Assembly: GCA_020746995.1 (NCBI GenBank)
Contig: JAGPXD010000001.1
Location: 3,596,001 to 3,660,000 of the forward strand
Source: Plectosphaerella cucumerina
Taxonomy: Eukaryota > Ascomycota > Sordariomycetes > Glomerellales > Plectosphaerellaceae
Direction: 5' to 3'
DNA length: 64,000 nucleotides
Both the position numbers and the translations under genes were made by a program. The notes below the pieces were generated by a model. That model did no database searches. It was not told where the DNA came from and saw only the letters and a list, made by a program, of their open reading frames with translations. Shown here in pieces: positions 1-9,151 of this stretch (its first letter is position 1; every line of letters starts with the position of its first letter).

Positions 1-135
1 GCAGCCATCACCCGCATCATACACAGCACGCAACAGTCAGCGCAGCCGGACCGCCTCAGCCACCAGCCGCAGCTTGTTCACAGACCTACTCAGAGCACAA
101 CTCAAGACCAGAACTTGGAAGGCGATCATGTCACG

Positions 136-3100
136 ATGGATGTCTTCGGTCGACACTCTCCAGCAATGCTGAACGGGGCACAGTCCACCTCCCACATCAG
201 CAGAGGCGCAATTGACGAAACCTTGAGAAGTGAGCTCGTCCAGAAGCTCTACTTTGACAAGATCGACGAGAGACTGACTGGGCTTTCCGCTGCCTACGGT
301 CGGACTTGCCGGTGGTTTCTGGACAAGCCAGAATACATGTCATGGCTCGATGAAGAACACCTCCCCGAGCACGGCGGCTTTCTATGGATCAAAGGGAACC
401 CCGGTACTGGCAAATCGACCCTCATGAAGTTCCTGTTCGAGAGAGCCAAGGAAAGTGCAAAAGACGACCCGTCACACATCTACCTCTCCTTCTTTTTCAA
501 CGCCCGAGGCGATATCGACGAGAAGTCCACACATGGTCTCTACCGCTCTTTACTTCACCAACTGTTCAGACATGCCCCCGACCTGGTCGACAGCCTGGAA
601 TGGATGACTCTTGATGGTGCCCGGGGCATCCAACGCTCAGGGTGGCATGAGGAGGCTTTGAAGCAGACGCTGAAACATGCCACCAAGGCACTCGGCGACC
701 GGTCTTTGACAATCTTTGTTGATGCGCTGGACGAGTGCGATCAGACTCAGGCGACGGACATGGTGGAGACCTTCGAGGAGCTCTGTGAGCTGGCTCAATC
801 CTTGAGCATCGAATTGCGGATCTGCTTTTCCAGTCGACACTATCCCACTATCACCATCCAGACTGGGGTGGAGCTCATTCTGGAGCACGAGACGGGCCAC
901 GATGAGGACATCAGAACGTACATTAAGTCAAAACTTCGACTTGGCAAGACAAAACAGGGCGAGACCCTTCGGGCGGAGATTCTGGAGAAGTCAGCTGGCA
1001 TCTTCCTCTGGGTCGTCCTGGTCATCGAGATCCTCAACCGCGAGTTCCCTCAAGGTTCCATCACACAATTCCGGGCGCGACTCAAGAGCATCCCACCGAA
1101 GCTGCATGAATTGTTTGAGATGATTCTGAAGAGGGATGGAGACAACTTGGACCAGCTACGGATATCCTTCAACCTGATTCTCTTCGCAAAACGGCCCCTC
1201 AAACCACAGGAGCTCTACTTCGCGGTCCAGCTCGGCGTCGACAAGAAGGCTCCGACACACTGGGACACGGATGATGTCAGCCTCGACCAGATGAAGACCT
1301 TCGTGAGCACTTCGTCGAAAGGGCTGGCTCAAGTCACCCGAAATAAGGCCTCGGAAGTCCAGTTCATCCACGAGTCTGTTCGTGACTTCTTGCTGGGGAA
1401 ACACGGAAGCCAGTGGTCTGAAGCGCCAGAAAACACCGAAGGCTGTGGACACAACATGTTGAAAGACTGCTGTTTGGCGCAGCTCCAAACCCCAGCCGCA
1501 GACCTCCCAGCGCAACTGCCCAAGGCATCCGAATCAACAGGGCTGCGGGCACATTTGACGAAGAAATACCCGTTTCTTGAATACTCGGTTCAACATGTTC
1601 TGCACCACTCCGATGGGGCTCAACGGCATGGAATTGATCAGTCTTCGTTCATTTCTGCCTTCCCTTTGGCAGGATGGGTGGCCCTCAATAACGCACTTGA
1701 GAAGTTCGACAATCGAAGATACACCGAATCAGTCAGCATGCTCTACGTCCTAGCCGAGAAGAACACACCGCACTTGATCGCTACACACCTCGAATCGGTC
1801 CGGCTTTGTTTCGAAGTGGAGAACGAGCGGTATCGAACACCCGTCACTGCCGCTCTCGCCACTGGCAGCACTGATGCAGCTTGGGCAATGTACTCTTCAA
1901 TCAGAGAGCTTTCGACTCGGCAGTCAGCCCTCGACGCCCTTCAGCATCACATTTCGAGCCTTTGCAGAGTATATGAGGATTCACGCCGCGACCTGCCCGT
2001 GTTGCCCCGCGATTTCGGCAACCGCAAACAAGCCTTCCATTTGCAACTCATCGCATCTGAAAATGACCCCCTTCTCGCACATTTCCTATTACACCAGACC
2101 TTGTTCGGCTCCAGCCGAAGAGATCTATTCAACTCGGCACTACTCTGGGCTGCAAAAAGGGGTGATTTGGATCTTGCGACACTCGTTCTCTCACAATGCG
2201 ACAACAGGACAGACTCCCCTGACAAATTTGCACCACTGGCCACCGAGAATTTCTCCAATACCTCAGCCGAGTTGCGTCTCGAAGGAGGCTTGGACGTTGA
2301 TGCAAAAGACGAAAATGAGTGGACACCATTCTGGTGGGCTGCCAAGCTCGGCCACAAGACTATAGCCACACTGCTTCTTGAAAATGGTGCCAGCATCTGG
2401 ACGGAAGTGCACAGGAAAGCACCGCTGTGGTGGGCTTTGACACACAATAACGACACTATGTTGCAGCTGCTTCTGGACTTAGGGGCCGGTATTGAGACGA
2501 GAAGCTCTACAGGAGAGGCACCTCTCATATGGGCCGCAAAGCAGTGGCCCGGAAGAACCAAGACTATCCAGCTGCTACTCGAAAGAGATGCTAATCTCGA
2601 GATGAGGTATAATGGCCAGACTCCTCTCTCTTACGCTGTTTCCTATGGGGACGAGTATACAGTCCAGCTACTCCTTGACAGAGGTGCCGAGATGGAAACA
2701 AGGGACGACACTGGTTGTACCCCTCTGTCTTGGGCTGCTTACCGTGGCTTCCAGGTTACAGTCCAGCTCCTCCTCGACAGAGGGGCCGAGATTGAAGCAA
2801 TGGACAACAGTGGCCGGACTCCTCTGTCTTGGGCTGCTAATCGTAGCAGCCAGGTTACAGCCCAGGTCCTCCTCGACAGAGGTGCCGAGATTGAAACAAG
2901 GGACGACACTGGTCGTACCCCTCTGTCTTGGGCTGCTCACAGTGGCTCCCAGGTTACAGTCCAGCTCCTCCTCGACAGAGGGGCCGAGATTGAAGCAAGG
3001 GACAACAGTGGCCGTACCCCTCTGTTTTGGGCTGCTAGAACTGGCAACGAGGATACAGCCCAGCTCCTCCTCGACAGAGGGGCCGAGATTGAAGCAAGGG

Positions 3101-3408
3101 ACAACAGTGGCCGGACTCCTCTGTCTTGGACAGCTGGTGGGTCATCTAAGGACAATGTCCTGCTCCTCCTTGAGAAGGGTGCCAAAATTGAGACAAGGGA
3201 CAAGAGTGGCCGGAACCTTCTCTCGTGGGCTTCTAGCTTCGATTACACTCCCATTGTCCTCAGGGCCCTTCTTGAAAGCGGCGCGGACCCTACTTCATTG
3301 GATTTCGAAGGGAAATCACCACTGGACTGGGCGAAGAAGAGCGCGCACCCCGAGAAAGTCAGACTGTTGGAGGATGCACTCAGGAAACTTGGCAGAGCAC
3401 CCAGTTAG
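136..3408 (+). CDS. NACHT-ankyrin NLR-like (STAND) receptor
   Basis: Single-exon protein of 1090 residues from the first ATG. The frame has no stop back to base 1, so the N-terminus could extend left of the window. Numbering from a TTG seven codons upstream, a P-loop GNPGTGKS lies near residues 94-101 and a Walker B-like VDALDECD near 202-209; together these mark a NACHT-type NTPase. A helical middle part follows, then about ten ankyrin repeats from about 735 to 1080. Repeats 4-9 are nearly identical at the DNA level (see the repeat entry). Fungal STAND proteins of this layout are cytosolic receptors thought to act in non-self recognition and cell death; here that is inference from family. 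No long N-terminal effector domain is visible, only about 40 residues before the conserved helix that precedes NACHT. It is convergent with the NBP2-like gene. The family call is secure; the biological role is unknown. Confidence 0.88.
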   Translation: MDVFGRHSPAMLNGAQSTSHISRGAIDETLRSELVQKLYFDKIDERLTGLSAAYGRTCRWFLDKPEYMSWLDEEHLPEHGGFLWIKGNPGTGKSTLMKFLFERAKESAKDDPSHIYLSFFFNARGDIDEKSTHGLYRSLLHQLFRHAPDLVDSLEWMTLDGARGIQRSGWHEEALKQTLKHATKALGDRSLTIFVDALDECDQTQATDMVETFEELCELAQSLSIELRICFSSRHYPTITIQTGVELILEHETGHDEDIRTYIKSKLRLGKTKQGETLRAEILEKSAGIFLWVVLVIEILNREFPQGSITQFRARLKSIPPKLHELFEMILKRDGDNLDQLRISFNLILFAKRPLKPQELYFAVQLGVDKKAPTHWDTDDVSLDQMKTFVSTSSKGLAQVTRNKASEVQFIHESVRDFLLGKHGSQWSEAPENTEGCGHNMLKDCCLAQLQTPAADLPAQLPKASESTGLRAHLTKKYPFLEYSVQHVLHHSDGAQRHGIDQSSFISAFPLAGWVALNNALEKFDNRRYTESVSMLYVLAEKNTPHLIATHLESVRLCFEVENERYRTPVTAALATGSTDAAWAMYSSIRELSTRQSALDALQHHISSLCRVYEDSRRDLPVLPRDFGNRKQAFHLQLIASENDPLLAHFLLHQTLFGSSRRDLFNSALLWAAKRGDLDLATLVLSQCDNRTDSPDKFAPLATENFSNTSAELRLEGGLDVDAKDENEWTPFWWAAKLGHKTIATLLLENGASIWTEVHRKAPLWWALTHNNDTMLQLLLDLGAGIETRSSTGEAPLIWAAKQWPGRTKTIQLLLERDANLEMRYNGQTPLSYAVSYGDEYTVQLLLDRGAEMETRDDTGCTPLSWAAYRGFQVTVQLLLDRGAEIEAMDNSGRTPLSWAANRSSQVTAQVLLDRGAEIETRDDTGRTPLSWAAHSGSQVTVQLLLDRGAEIEARDNSGRTPLFWAARTGNEDTAQLLLDRGAEIEARDNSGRTPLSWTAGGSSKDNVLLLLEKGAKIETRDKSGRNLLSWASSFDYTPIVLRALLESGADPTSLDFEGKSPLDWAKKSAHPEKVRLLEDALRKLGRAPS
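2656..3154 (+). repeat. 99-bp near-identical ankyrin-coding tandem repeats
   Basis: The segment around CAGCTCCTCCTCGACAGAGG recurs with an exact 99-bp (33-codon) period, at about 2665, 2764, 2863, 2962, 3061 and, diverged, 3160. Units carry the core DRGAEIEARDNSGRTPLSW with a few substitutions. The flanking ankyrin repeats (2300-2600 and after 3160) are much more diverged, so the central block looks recently expanded or homogenised. Confidence 0.9.
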
Positions 3409-4211
3409 TCGCCACAAGTTATTCATTCGCAGGATTTCGCCCACAGATTCACACGCTGAACGAGTTGATTTCGAGTTCTGCTATCTCAACGTACAGTGAT
3501 TTCATGACTTATCTGAGCCCGGCCTCCCCCAAGTGATCTAACAACATGGTGCCACCCCGGAACCAAGAGGGCGTTGCACATCTCAAGCCACCATGGGATC
3601 ATTGCTGTTGTGGTGAGCATCATCAAGTTGCCTACGATCACAAGCAGATCGCCTGCTGTCGGTCTTGCATAGTACATGTGAGGTTTAGACGATTAACGAA
3701 GTGTTGACTTGACTTGTCCGAGACAGTAGCCCAGATAGCCCATTCTACACATGACACGAATCCATGCATAACATCTAGGCCCTCGTTGAGACACTATTCT
3801 AAGCATCTCTCCTTCCAGCTTAACAGCCGCAACATCTCGACACTCCCCTGGTGGACCAGCATCGACATGATCCACAGCAATGATTTAACATCTTCATTGG
3901 GAGCTTTACTACAATCGCCAAACCTCATCAATATACCCTCCGCTCTCCCTGTCCGAAGCATCCCGTTGGCCGGCTAGACCATCGCTTCTTGGAACCCAAC
4001 CCCACGCAGCACATCCCTCTCCAAATATGGCCCATCCCCGTGGGCCAAGAGACTGAGTGAGGAACCCCTCATCAGCCCAGACTGATATAATGCGTCCATC
4101 TTGAGTCGTCATTCCGAAATCGAAACGCCCCGTGACCCCCCATTCTCCGTCTCATAGCACATTCATCTCTCCGCCTCACAACTTCAACTCATCGACAATC
4201 CAGGCCGGTGG
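3409..4211. other. Intergenic, convergent 3' ends
   Basis: This gap lies between the stop codons of the NLR gene (+) and the NBP2-like gene (-). It holds only short open frames without recognisable domains. I see no RNA gene or repeat. Confidence 0.6.
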
Positions 4212-5786
4212 TCATCGGTCGGTGTCCATGGGCTCAGCAGTGGCGTCTGCCGCGGCGGTCGCCTTCGGTGTTGTGGACCGTTCGACCGCGGCGGCGTCTG
4301 AGCCCTCTGCGCCAGGCACCTCGGGTGACCTGCCCGAAGGATCCTGGCTTCCCCTGCGGAGCAGGCCCGTCTCCTGGTGCGTGGAGAGGGTCGGAGTATT
4401 GGCCTGGCTTCCACCCCGCTGGCCATGGTAGTGCACCACCTGGGGCGGGTGCTGGCCGGCGTGGATGCCAAGCTGCTGGGTAGGATAGGGGTCGAGGTCC
4501 TTGCTCGAGGTGGAAAAGGTCGAGACTACGGGCTGGTGGTAGCCGTTAGTAGGGTTATTGTTCGTCGCCGGCGGCGGCTGTTCGTACTTGGCCGTGTGGT
4601 CCGCTTGGGTTGGGGTCCCAACCTCATTGGGCGACGTGGTGCCCTCGGTGAAGTTGCCGGTGAGGCTGCTGATGCCGCCCTCGATGTCCCGCAGAAGGCG
4701 CACGTACTCTTCAGGGACAAGACCGCTCTCGCGTGTCTTGGGATCCTCGGCCACCAGCCAGCCCTGGCCGTGGCGGTAGGACACCCAGATGATCTGGCCC
4801 TCGACTAGGGGTAGTTCGTTCTCGTTCTCCCTCTCGAAATCGAACAGCGCGACGGCCTTGCCGTGCATTTCCTCATCGGGCGATGTGATGGTAAACTGGT
4901 AGTCCCGGGAATAGCGGGACTGGTCGTCGCCACGAATGCCAGGCGAGGAGGCGGAGCTGGCGTCTGAGTCGGAGAGATATCCCTCGTGTTCGGCGTATTG
5001 CCTTGGTTCACCCATGTGATACTGGTCGGGATGCCGCGCCTGGTCAGGGGGATAGGTCACGAATTCGCCTCCTGGGCCGTTGGCCTCTGCGCCTTCGTTC
5101 ACGTAGTAGCGCTCGCTCCCATCGCCAGTCGTATCGACGTAGTAGCCTCGTTCCCGGTCATAATTGGAGGGGTCCATGACGCTCGCCCGGGCTTGCCGCG
5201 CATGTTCGTGTCGCCGCTGGCCTAGCGCGGCGGAGGAGGACTTGTGCTTGCGATGTCTTGAGCTGACAACGGGGCTCTGCAGATCCTCGTCCTCACTCCA
5301 GGGTGGGCCGTCCACAAAGGTCATGGGGGCCAGGTGCTCGGTGTTGCGCCCCAGCCCATCGGGTTCCCAACCCCCCTTATCCCAACTCATCTTGTTCTCC
5401 CACGAGGCCGGGGGGTCAGATAGGCGGCGCGACTCGCTGGCGGGAGTGCTCAGACCAGATGCCGGATGCGATGGCTCGGGAGGCGGACCAAAGTGCATGG
5501 GGTGGAAGACGGGGTAGGCGAAGTCCCGCACCAGGGTGTATGAGAGACTCGAGGGGAACATTGGAAAGAGGTGTGACGGAGGACGCGATCGGGAGGGTAT
5601 GGATCCCGTGGAATATTGCGACAACCGGTTCTTGGAGGCGTGCGACAGCGGTCTCGAGAGGGTAGAGCGGCGGCTCGGCGGGGAGGTCACTAGAGGCGGC
5701 AGTGGCGGGTGATTCGGGTTCGTAGATGGAGAAGCGGCAGGAGGCGAGGCCGCCGGTGAGGAGCTTTGCGACATGGTCGCTGACAT
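4212..5786 (-). CDS. NBP2: NBP2-like SH3-domain adaptor
   Basis: Intronless gene, 524 residues. One SH3 domain lies at about 309-365 (ALFDF at 313-317, the usual ALYDY position, with WLVAEDP and GLVPEEYV following). The rest is low-complexity: a Pro/Ser-rich N-terminus (1-80), a conserved-looking patch near 85-100 (TLVRDFAYPVFHPMHFGP), and a disordered, Thr/Pro/Gln-rich tail. This matches filamentous-fungal relatives of yeast Nbp2, an adaptor linking the phosphatase Ptc1 to MAP-kinase modules and to Nap1. Function by family only. A second Met at codon 5 is an alternative start. It is divergent from SSU72 across a 2.5-kb spacer. Confidence 0.8.
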   Translation of the reverse strand: MSATMSQSSSPAASPPAASPSTNPNHPPLPPLVTSPPSRRSTLSRPLSHASKNRLSQYSTGSIPSRSRPPSHLFPMFPSSLSYTLVRDFAYPVFHPMHFGPPPEPSHPASGLSTPASESRRLSDPPASWENKMSWDKGGWEPDGLGRNTEHLAPMTFVDGPPWSEDEDLQSPVVSSRHRKHKSSSAALGQRRHEHARQARASVMDPSNYDRERGYYVDTTGDGSERYYVNEGAEANGPGGEFVTYPPDQARHPDQYHMGEPRQYAEHEGYLSDSDASSASSPGIRGDDQSRYSRDYQFTITSPDEEMHGKAVALFDFERENENELPLVEGQIIWVSYRHGQGWLVAEDPKTRESGLVPEEYVRLLRDIEGGISSLTGNFTEGTTSPNEVGTPTQADHTAKYEQPPPATNNNPTNGYHQPVVSTFSTSSKDLDPYPTQQLGIHAGQHPPQVVHYHGQRGGSQANTPTLSTHQETGLLRRGSQDPSGRSPEVPGAEGSDAAAVERSTTPKATAAADATAEPMDTDR

Positions 5787-8078
5787 GGCTGTAGGTTGGG
5801 TGGTGCGAGCACCACGATGGGCAATCCCAGGCGCGGTTGAAAAGGCTATGGCAGCCGACGAGATGCGATGCCGCGTGCCACTTCGTTCGCGGCAGATGCA
5901 GTTCTCTGGAATCTCGACTCCAGGATGGCTTGCGTGTTGAGAGTCTGGGGGTTTGGTAGACTAGCTCGGGTAGGTAGGTAGCTGAGCTGACGGGAGCGAC
6001 AGCGCCTGTTGGGGCGGGGTTCTGTGATCGTCGGGCGGAGGATTCGGGTTGACGAGAGAGCTGGTAGATCGGATGTCTGAGGCCCCAAGGTCAAGGACAG
6101 GCAAGCGCTTTGATCGGGCGGGCCGAGAGATGCCTCGTGTGGAAGAAGGGCAGGAAGAGATAGACGAAAGCCTTCGAGGCGCGGGAGAAAAAGGGCGATC
6201 GCAGGCGATCCTGGATGGTGCGTACTAGCAGCAGTGTGTTCAAGGAGAGTGAAGAAACAGAGATTACAATGGCGACAAAGCCCGCGCCTTGTCGGGGCGC
6301 TAACTCGACAGCGCTGGAGTTTTGGCCTTGCTGCGGGGGGACAAAGATGCCGGAGGCGACTCGGGAGGGTGGTGGTGAGGCTGGAGAGGACTGGGCGGCA
6401 GACGGACGGACGTGGACGGACGTGGTGGACGGCGAGGGCGTGGGACGGGAAGAAGAAGATGAGAGACGTGGGGAGCCTGCCCTGAGGAGAAAGAATGGGA
6501 CTGGACCTCCGCCGTCGTCGAGCCTAGCGCCATCAGCACCGGGGGGCGGAAGGTGCCAGAGAGGTACCACCACCGCGCTGAAGGGCCTCGAGGGGCCCAC
6601 GCCAGAGGTAGCGGCCTGTACCAAAGAGTTACCTGGCGCACGCAGCGCACTTCTGCGCAGAACCAATTGGGCCCCTTTCGACATTCGAGGGGTCGCACTG
6701 CTGAGCTTCCCTTGCCCGACTGCGACTTACCCATTGGTCGCGACTTGTCGAGGCGTGTGCGGTGCGCCGTATGACTGACCCGTCACCCGTCACCCGTCCG
6801 CGGGCTGATCGGGAACCTCGCTCCCTAAGCGCGCAAGGCCGGCCAGTCCAGCCAGCAGCATTGTTGGGCGAGGCGCGTGCGATGGACGTGGACTCTTCTG
6901 CGGATGTTGCAGGTAGACTCGACTGGGGTGGCGGGAACACGTCCCTGGCGTTCTAGACTACATCCATCCTCTATTCTTGGTATACAGTGACCCATGGCCG
7001 TGTAGGCGCATACTGTCTGTCATCAAGACCCAGTTGATAACTCTGTCAGATCAAAACCCATGACTCCTCTCTCCCAGGCCAGGCCGATACCTACCGCCCT
7101 CGCCTGGTGATACTCGAAGCATCCGGTGCTACCGTGGCGACGTGCAGGATGGATGCCTACACACCGCCTGCAGACAGACCCTCCTCACCTTACTCGCCAT
7201 GTCGATGCGCTCACCTACCTTCAGGCTTCACCCGACGGTAAGTGCGGAGAACATGGGTTCTTTCGACGCATGGATCGCGCAACGGCCGTCATCAAGCTCG
7301 AGCTCGAGATGAGCACAGCCGAATCAATCTTAACCAGAAATGACTGTGGAGGCGACCATTCGGGTATCGGCTCATATCTCACCTTTTACAGCGCTGTCGC
7401 ATTCGGGACCCTGGCGGCGGCGGCCTGGGATCTGGCCGCCCATCCACATCCTTCATCCCCAAGTCCCAAGTTCAAAGTCCGACTTGACCAGCAGATCTGC
7501 AATCGCCCCATCCTCCCCCAGGACACCAACGAACCTTGATGTGCAGGGAGAAGCACCCGCCCTTTGACGATCAAACATGTCTTCTGATTCCGACTGGGCA
7601 CTGCATCCCTTCGATCGTCTTGTTTGTTCTTGATGTTCCCGTGTTTTCGTATGTGCCATGTGGTGTCACTGTGTCATTGTTGGACGGCAGGTTCTATTTT
7701 CGGCAGCTTCTGACCTCCCCGCCTTTGGCGTTGCCCAGGGCATCCGCCATTGGTGCCCTTGCTGCCTGTCGTCTGTTTCAGGTTGGCTGCGGCTAGAAGC
7801 CAATCACCGAGATACAGTTATCTTATCGATGATCAGTGACTAAGCAAGAGCTGGAGCTCCGGAGCCGAGGTTTAGCCGGCCTGCCCTCTTCCATCAAACT
7901 TTCCACAGCTCGGACGTCATTTTCGTTTCTTCACATCTTCCCACCACCACAACAACTGCAGCCCTAACCTCGGACCACTCTGAAGACAGACGCGATCTGC
8001 CGCATCACTCAATTGCTTGAAGTGATTGCATATTTTCTTCTACCGCCCTGTGGTCCTGGAACGGGCGAACGTCAACAG
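5787..8078. other. Long divergent intergenic region (NBP2-like / SSU72)
   Basis: About 2.3 kb separate the NBP2-like start codon (minus) from the SSU72 transcript (plus). Several open frames of 60-200 codons overlap each other on both strands at 6.1-6.9 kb, but their translations are low-complexity Arg/Pro/Ser-rich text, typical of GC-rich non-coding DNA, and none shows a domain. It probably holds promoters and leaders for both genes. Confidence 0.55.
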
Positions 8079-8273
8079 GTAAGATTGCGCAACTGAAACA
8101 CCCATTCCTCTGGAACTCGCGTGATGAATCTTTCATATTGGAGCTGTCTGAACCTTTGTTGTTGACACAATATTACCTTACGCTAAAACCTCTGAACTGC
8201 CTGCCACTATCACAAACGCTGTCTCCTGAACCACAGAGCCAGACACGTCTTGCTGACGCGTGCCTTTTCACAG
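8079..8273 (+). other. Predicted 5'-UTR intron of SSU72
   Basis: A strong donor (CAG|GTAAGA, intron base 1 at 8079) is followed by a branch-like CTGAC at 8252 and a pyrimidine-rich acceptor TTTTCACAG ending at 8273. The SSU72 start codon is 45 bases further on. The 195-bp intron would remove several upstream ATGs or near-starts from the leader. Predicted from motifs only. Confidence 0.55.
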
Positions 8274-8317
8274 ATTATATCTTGACCGTGTCGACGCGTT
8301 CGACTGTACACCGAATC

Positions 8318-9151
8318 ATGGAGGCCCAGAACGGTACGGCCGTCGCTGAAGTAGATAGCAATGTCAATGGGAATGATGCGCAAGACGGTGGTTTCAAGCT
8401 CAAGTTCTGTACCGTGTGCGCCAGTAACCAAAATAGGTATGTCAACATCGTCAGTCTTGCCCATCGACGCAATCCACTCACATGCAATGCCAGGTCCATG
8501 GTGTCCCATCTCCGACTGGCTCAAGCGAACTATCCCGTCATCTCCTTCGGCACCGGCTCCCTCGTCCGCCTGCCCGGCCCGTCCATCACGCAGCCCAACG
8601 TGTACCATTTCAACAAGACATCCTACGACAGCATCTTCAAGGAGCTCGAGTCCAAGGACACCAGGCTGTACCGTGCCAATGGCGTCCTTAACATGGTTGA
8701 TCGCAACCGCCAGGTCAAATGGGGCCCTGAGCGCTGGCAGGATTGGCAGATCGGGATGCCCAGGCTCGAGCACAAGAGCGACCGTGGCAGCGTGGGCACC
8801 GAGGGCGGCCTCGTCGACATTGTCATTACCTGTGAGGAGCGCTGCTGGGACGCCGTCATCGACGACCTCATGGCACGAGGCTCGCCCCTGAACCGACCCG
8901 TCCACGTGATCAACGTCGACATTAAGGATAACCACGAGGAGGCCAGCGTTGGAGGTAAGGCCATCCTCGACCTGGCCAATGTTCTCAACGCGGCCGCGAT
9001 TGAAGAGCGCCAGTCGGTGGGCCCCGGCACTTTCGACAATGGCAGCGCCGTTGCCCGAGCTAGTTTCGACGAGCGGGTGCCGGACATTCTCGCTGCGTGG
9101 CAGGAGCGCTGGCCGCATCTGCCGGCCATCTGGACGCTGGCTTGGTTCTAA
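8318..9151 (+). CDS. SSU72: SSU72 RNA polymerase II CTD phosphatase
   Basis: Exons 8318-8436 and 8494-9151, 258 residues. Ssu72 is a nuclear protein phosphatase that removes phosphate from Ser5 (and Ser7) of the polymerase II C-terminal domain and works in the cleavage/polyadenylation factor. The catalytic CX5R loop is visible as CASNQNRS near residues 35-42, followed by an Ssu72-type body (FGTGSLVRLPG, ITCEERCWD, HVINVDIKDNHEEA). The 57-bp intron (GTATGT...CTCAC...CAG) splits the codon for the essential Arg of that loop. Because its length is a multiple of three without a stop, the unspliced frame stays open and can mislead gene callers. The start was chosen at the ATG just before a variable 30-residue leader; an open frame upstream to 8138 lies in the leader and predicted 5'-UTR intron. 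Confidence 0.95.
   Translation: MEAQNGTAVAEVDSNVNGNDAQDGGFKLKFCTVCASNQNRYVNIVSLAHRRNPLTCNARSMVSHLRLAQANYPVISFGTGSLVRLPGPSITQPNVYHFNKTSYDSIFKELESKDTRLYRANGVLNMVDRNRQVKWGPERWQDWQIGMPRLEHKSDRGSVGTEGGLVDIVITCEERCWDAVIDDLMARGSPLNRPVHVINVDIKDNHEEASVGGKAILDLANVLNAAAIEERQSVGPGTFDNGSAVARASFDERVPDILAAWQERWPHLPAIWTLAWF

Noticed and set aside
6091..6778. Open frames on both strands upstream of the NBP2-like gene
   Set aside because: Mutually overlapping, low-complexity Arg/Pro/Ser translations, no domain and no intron logic.
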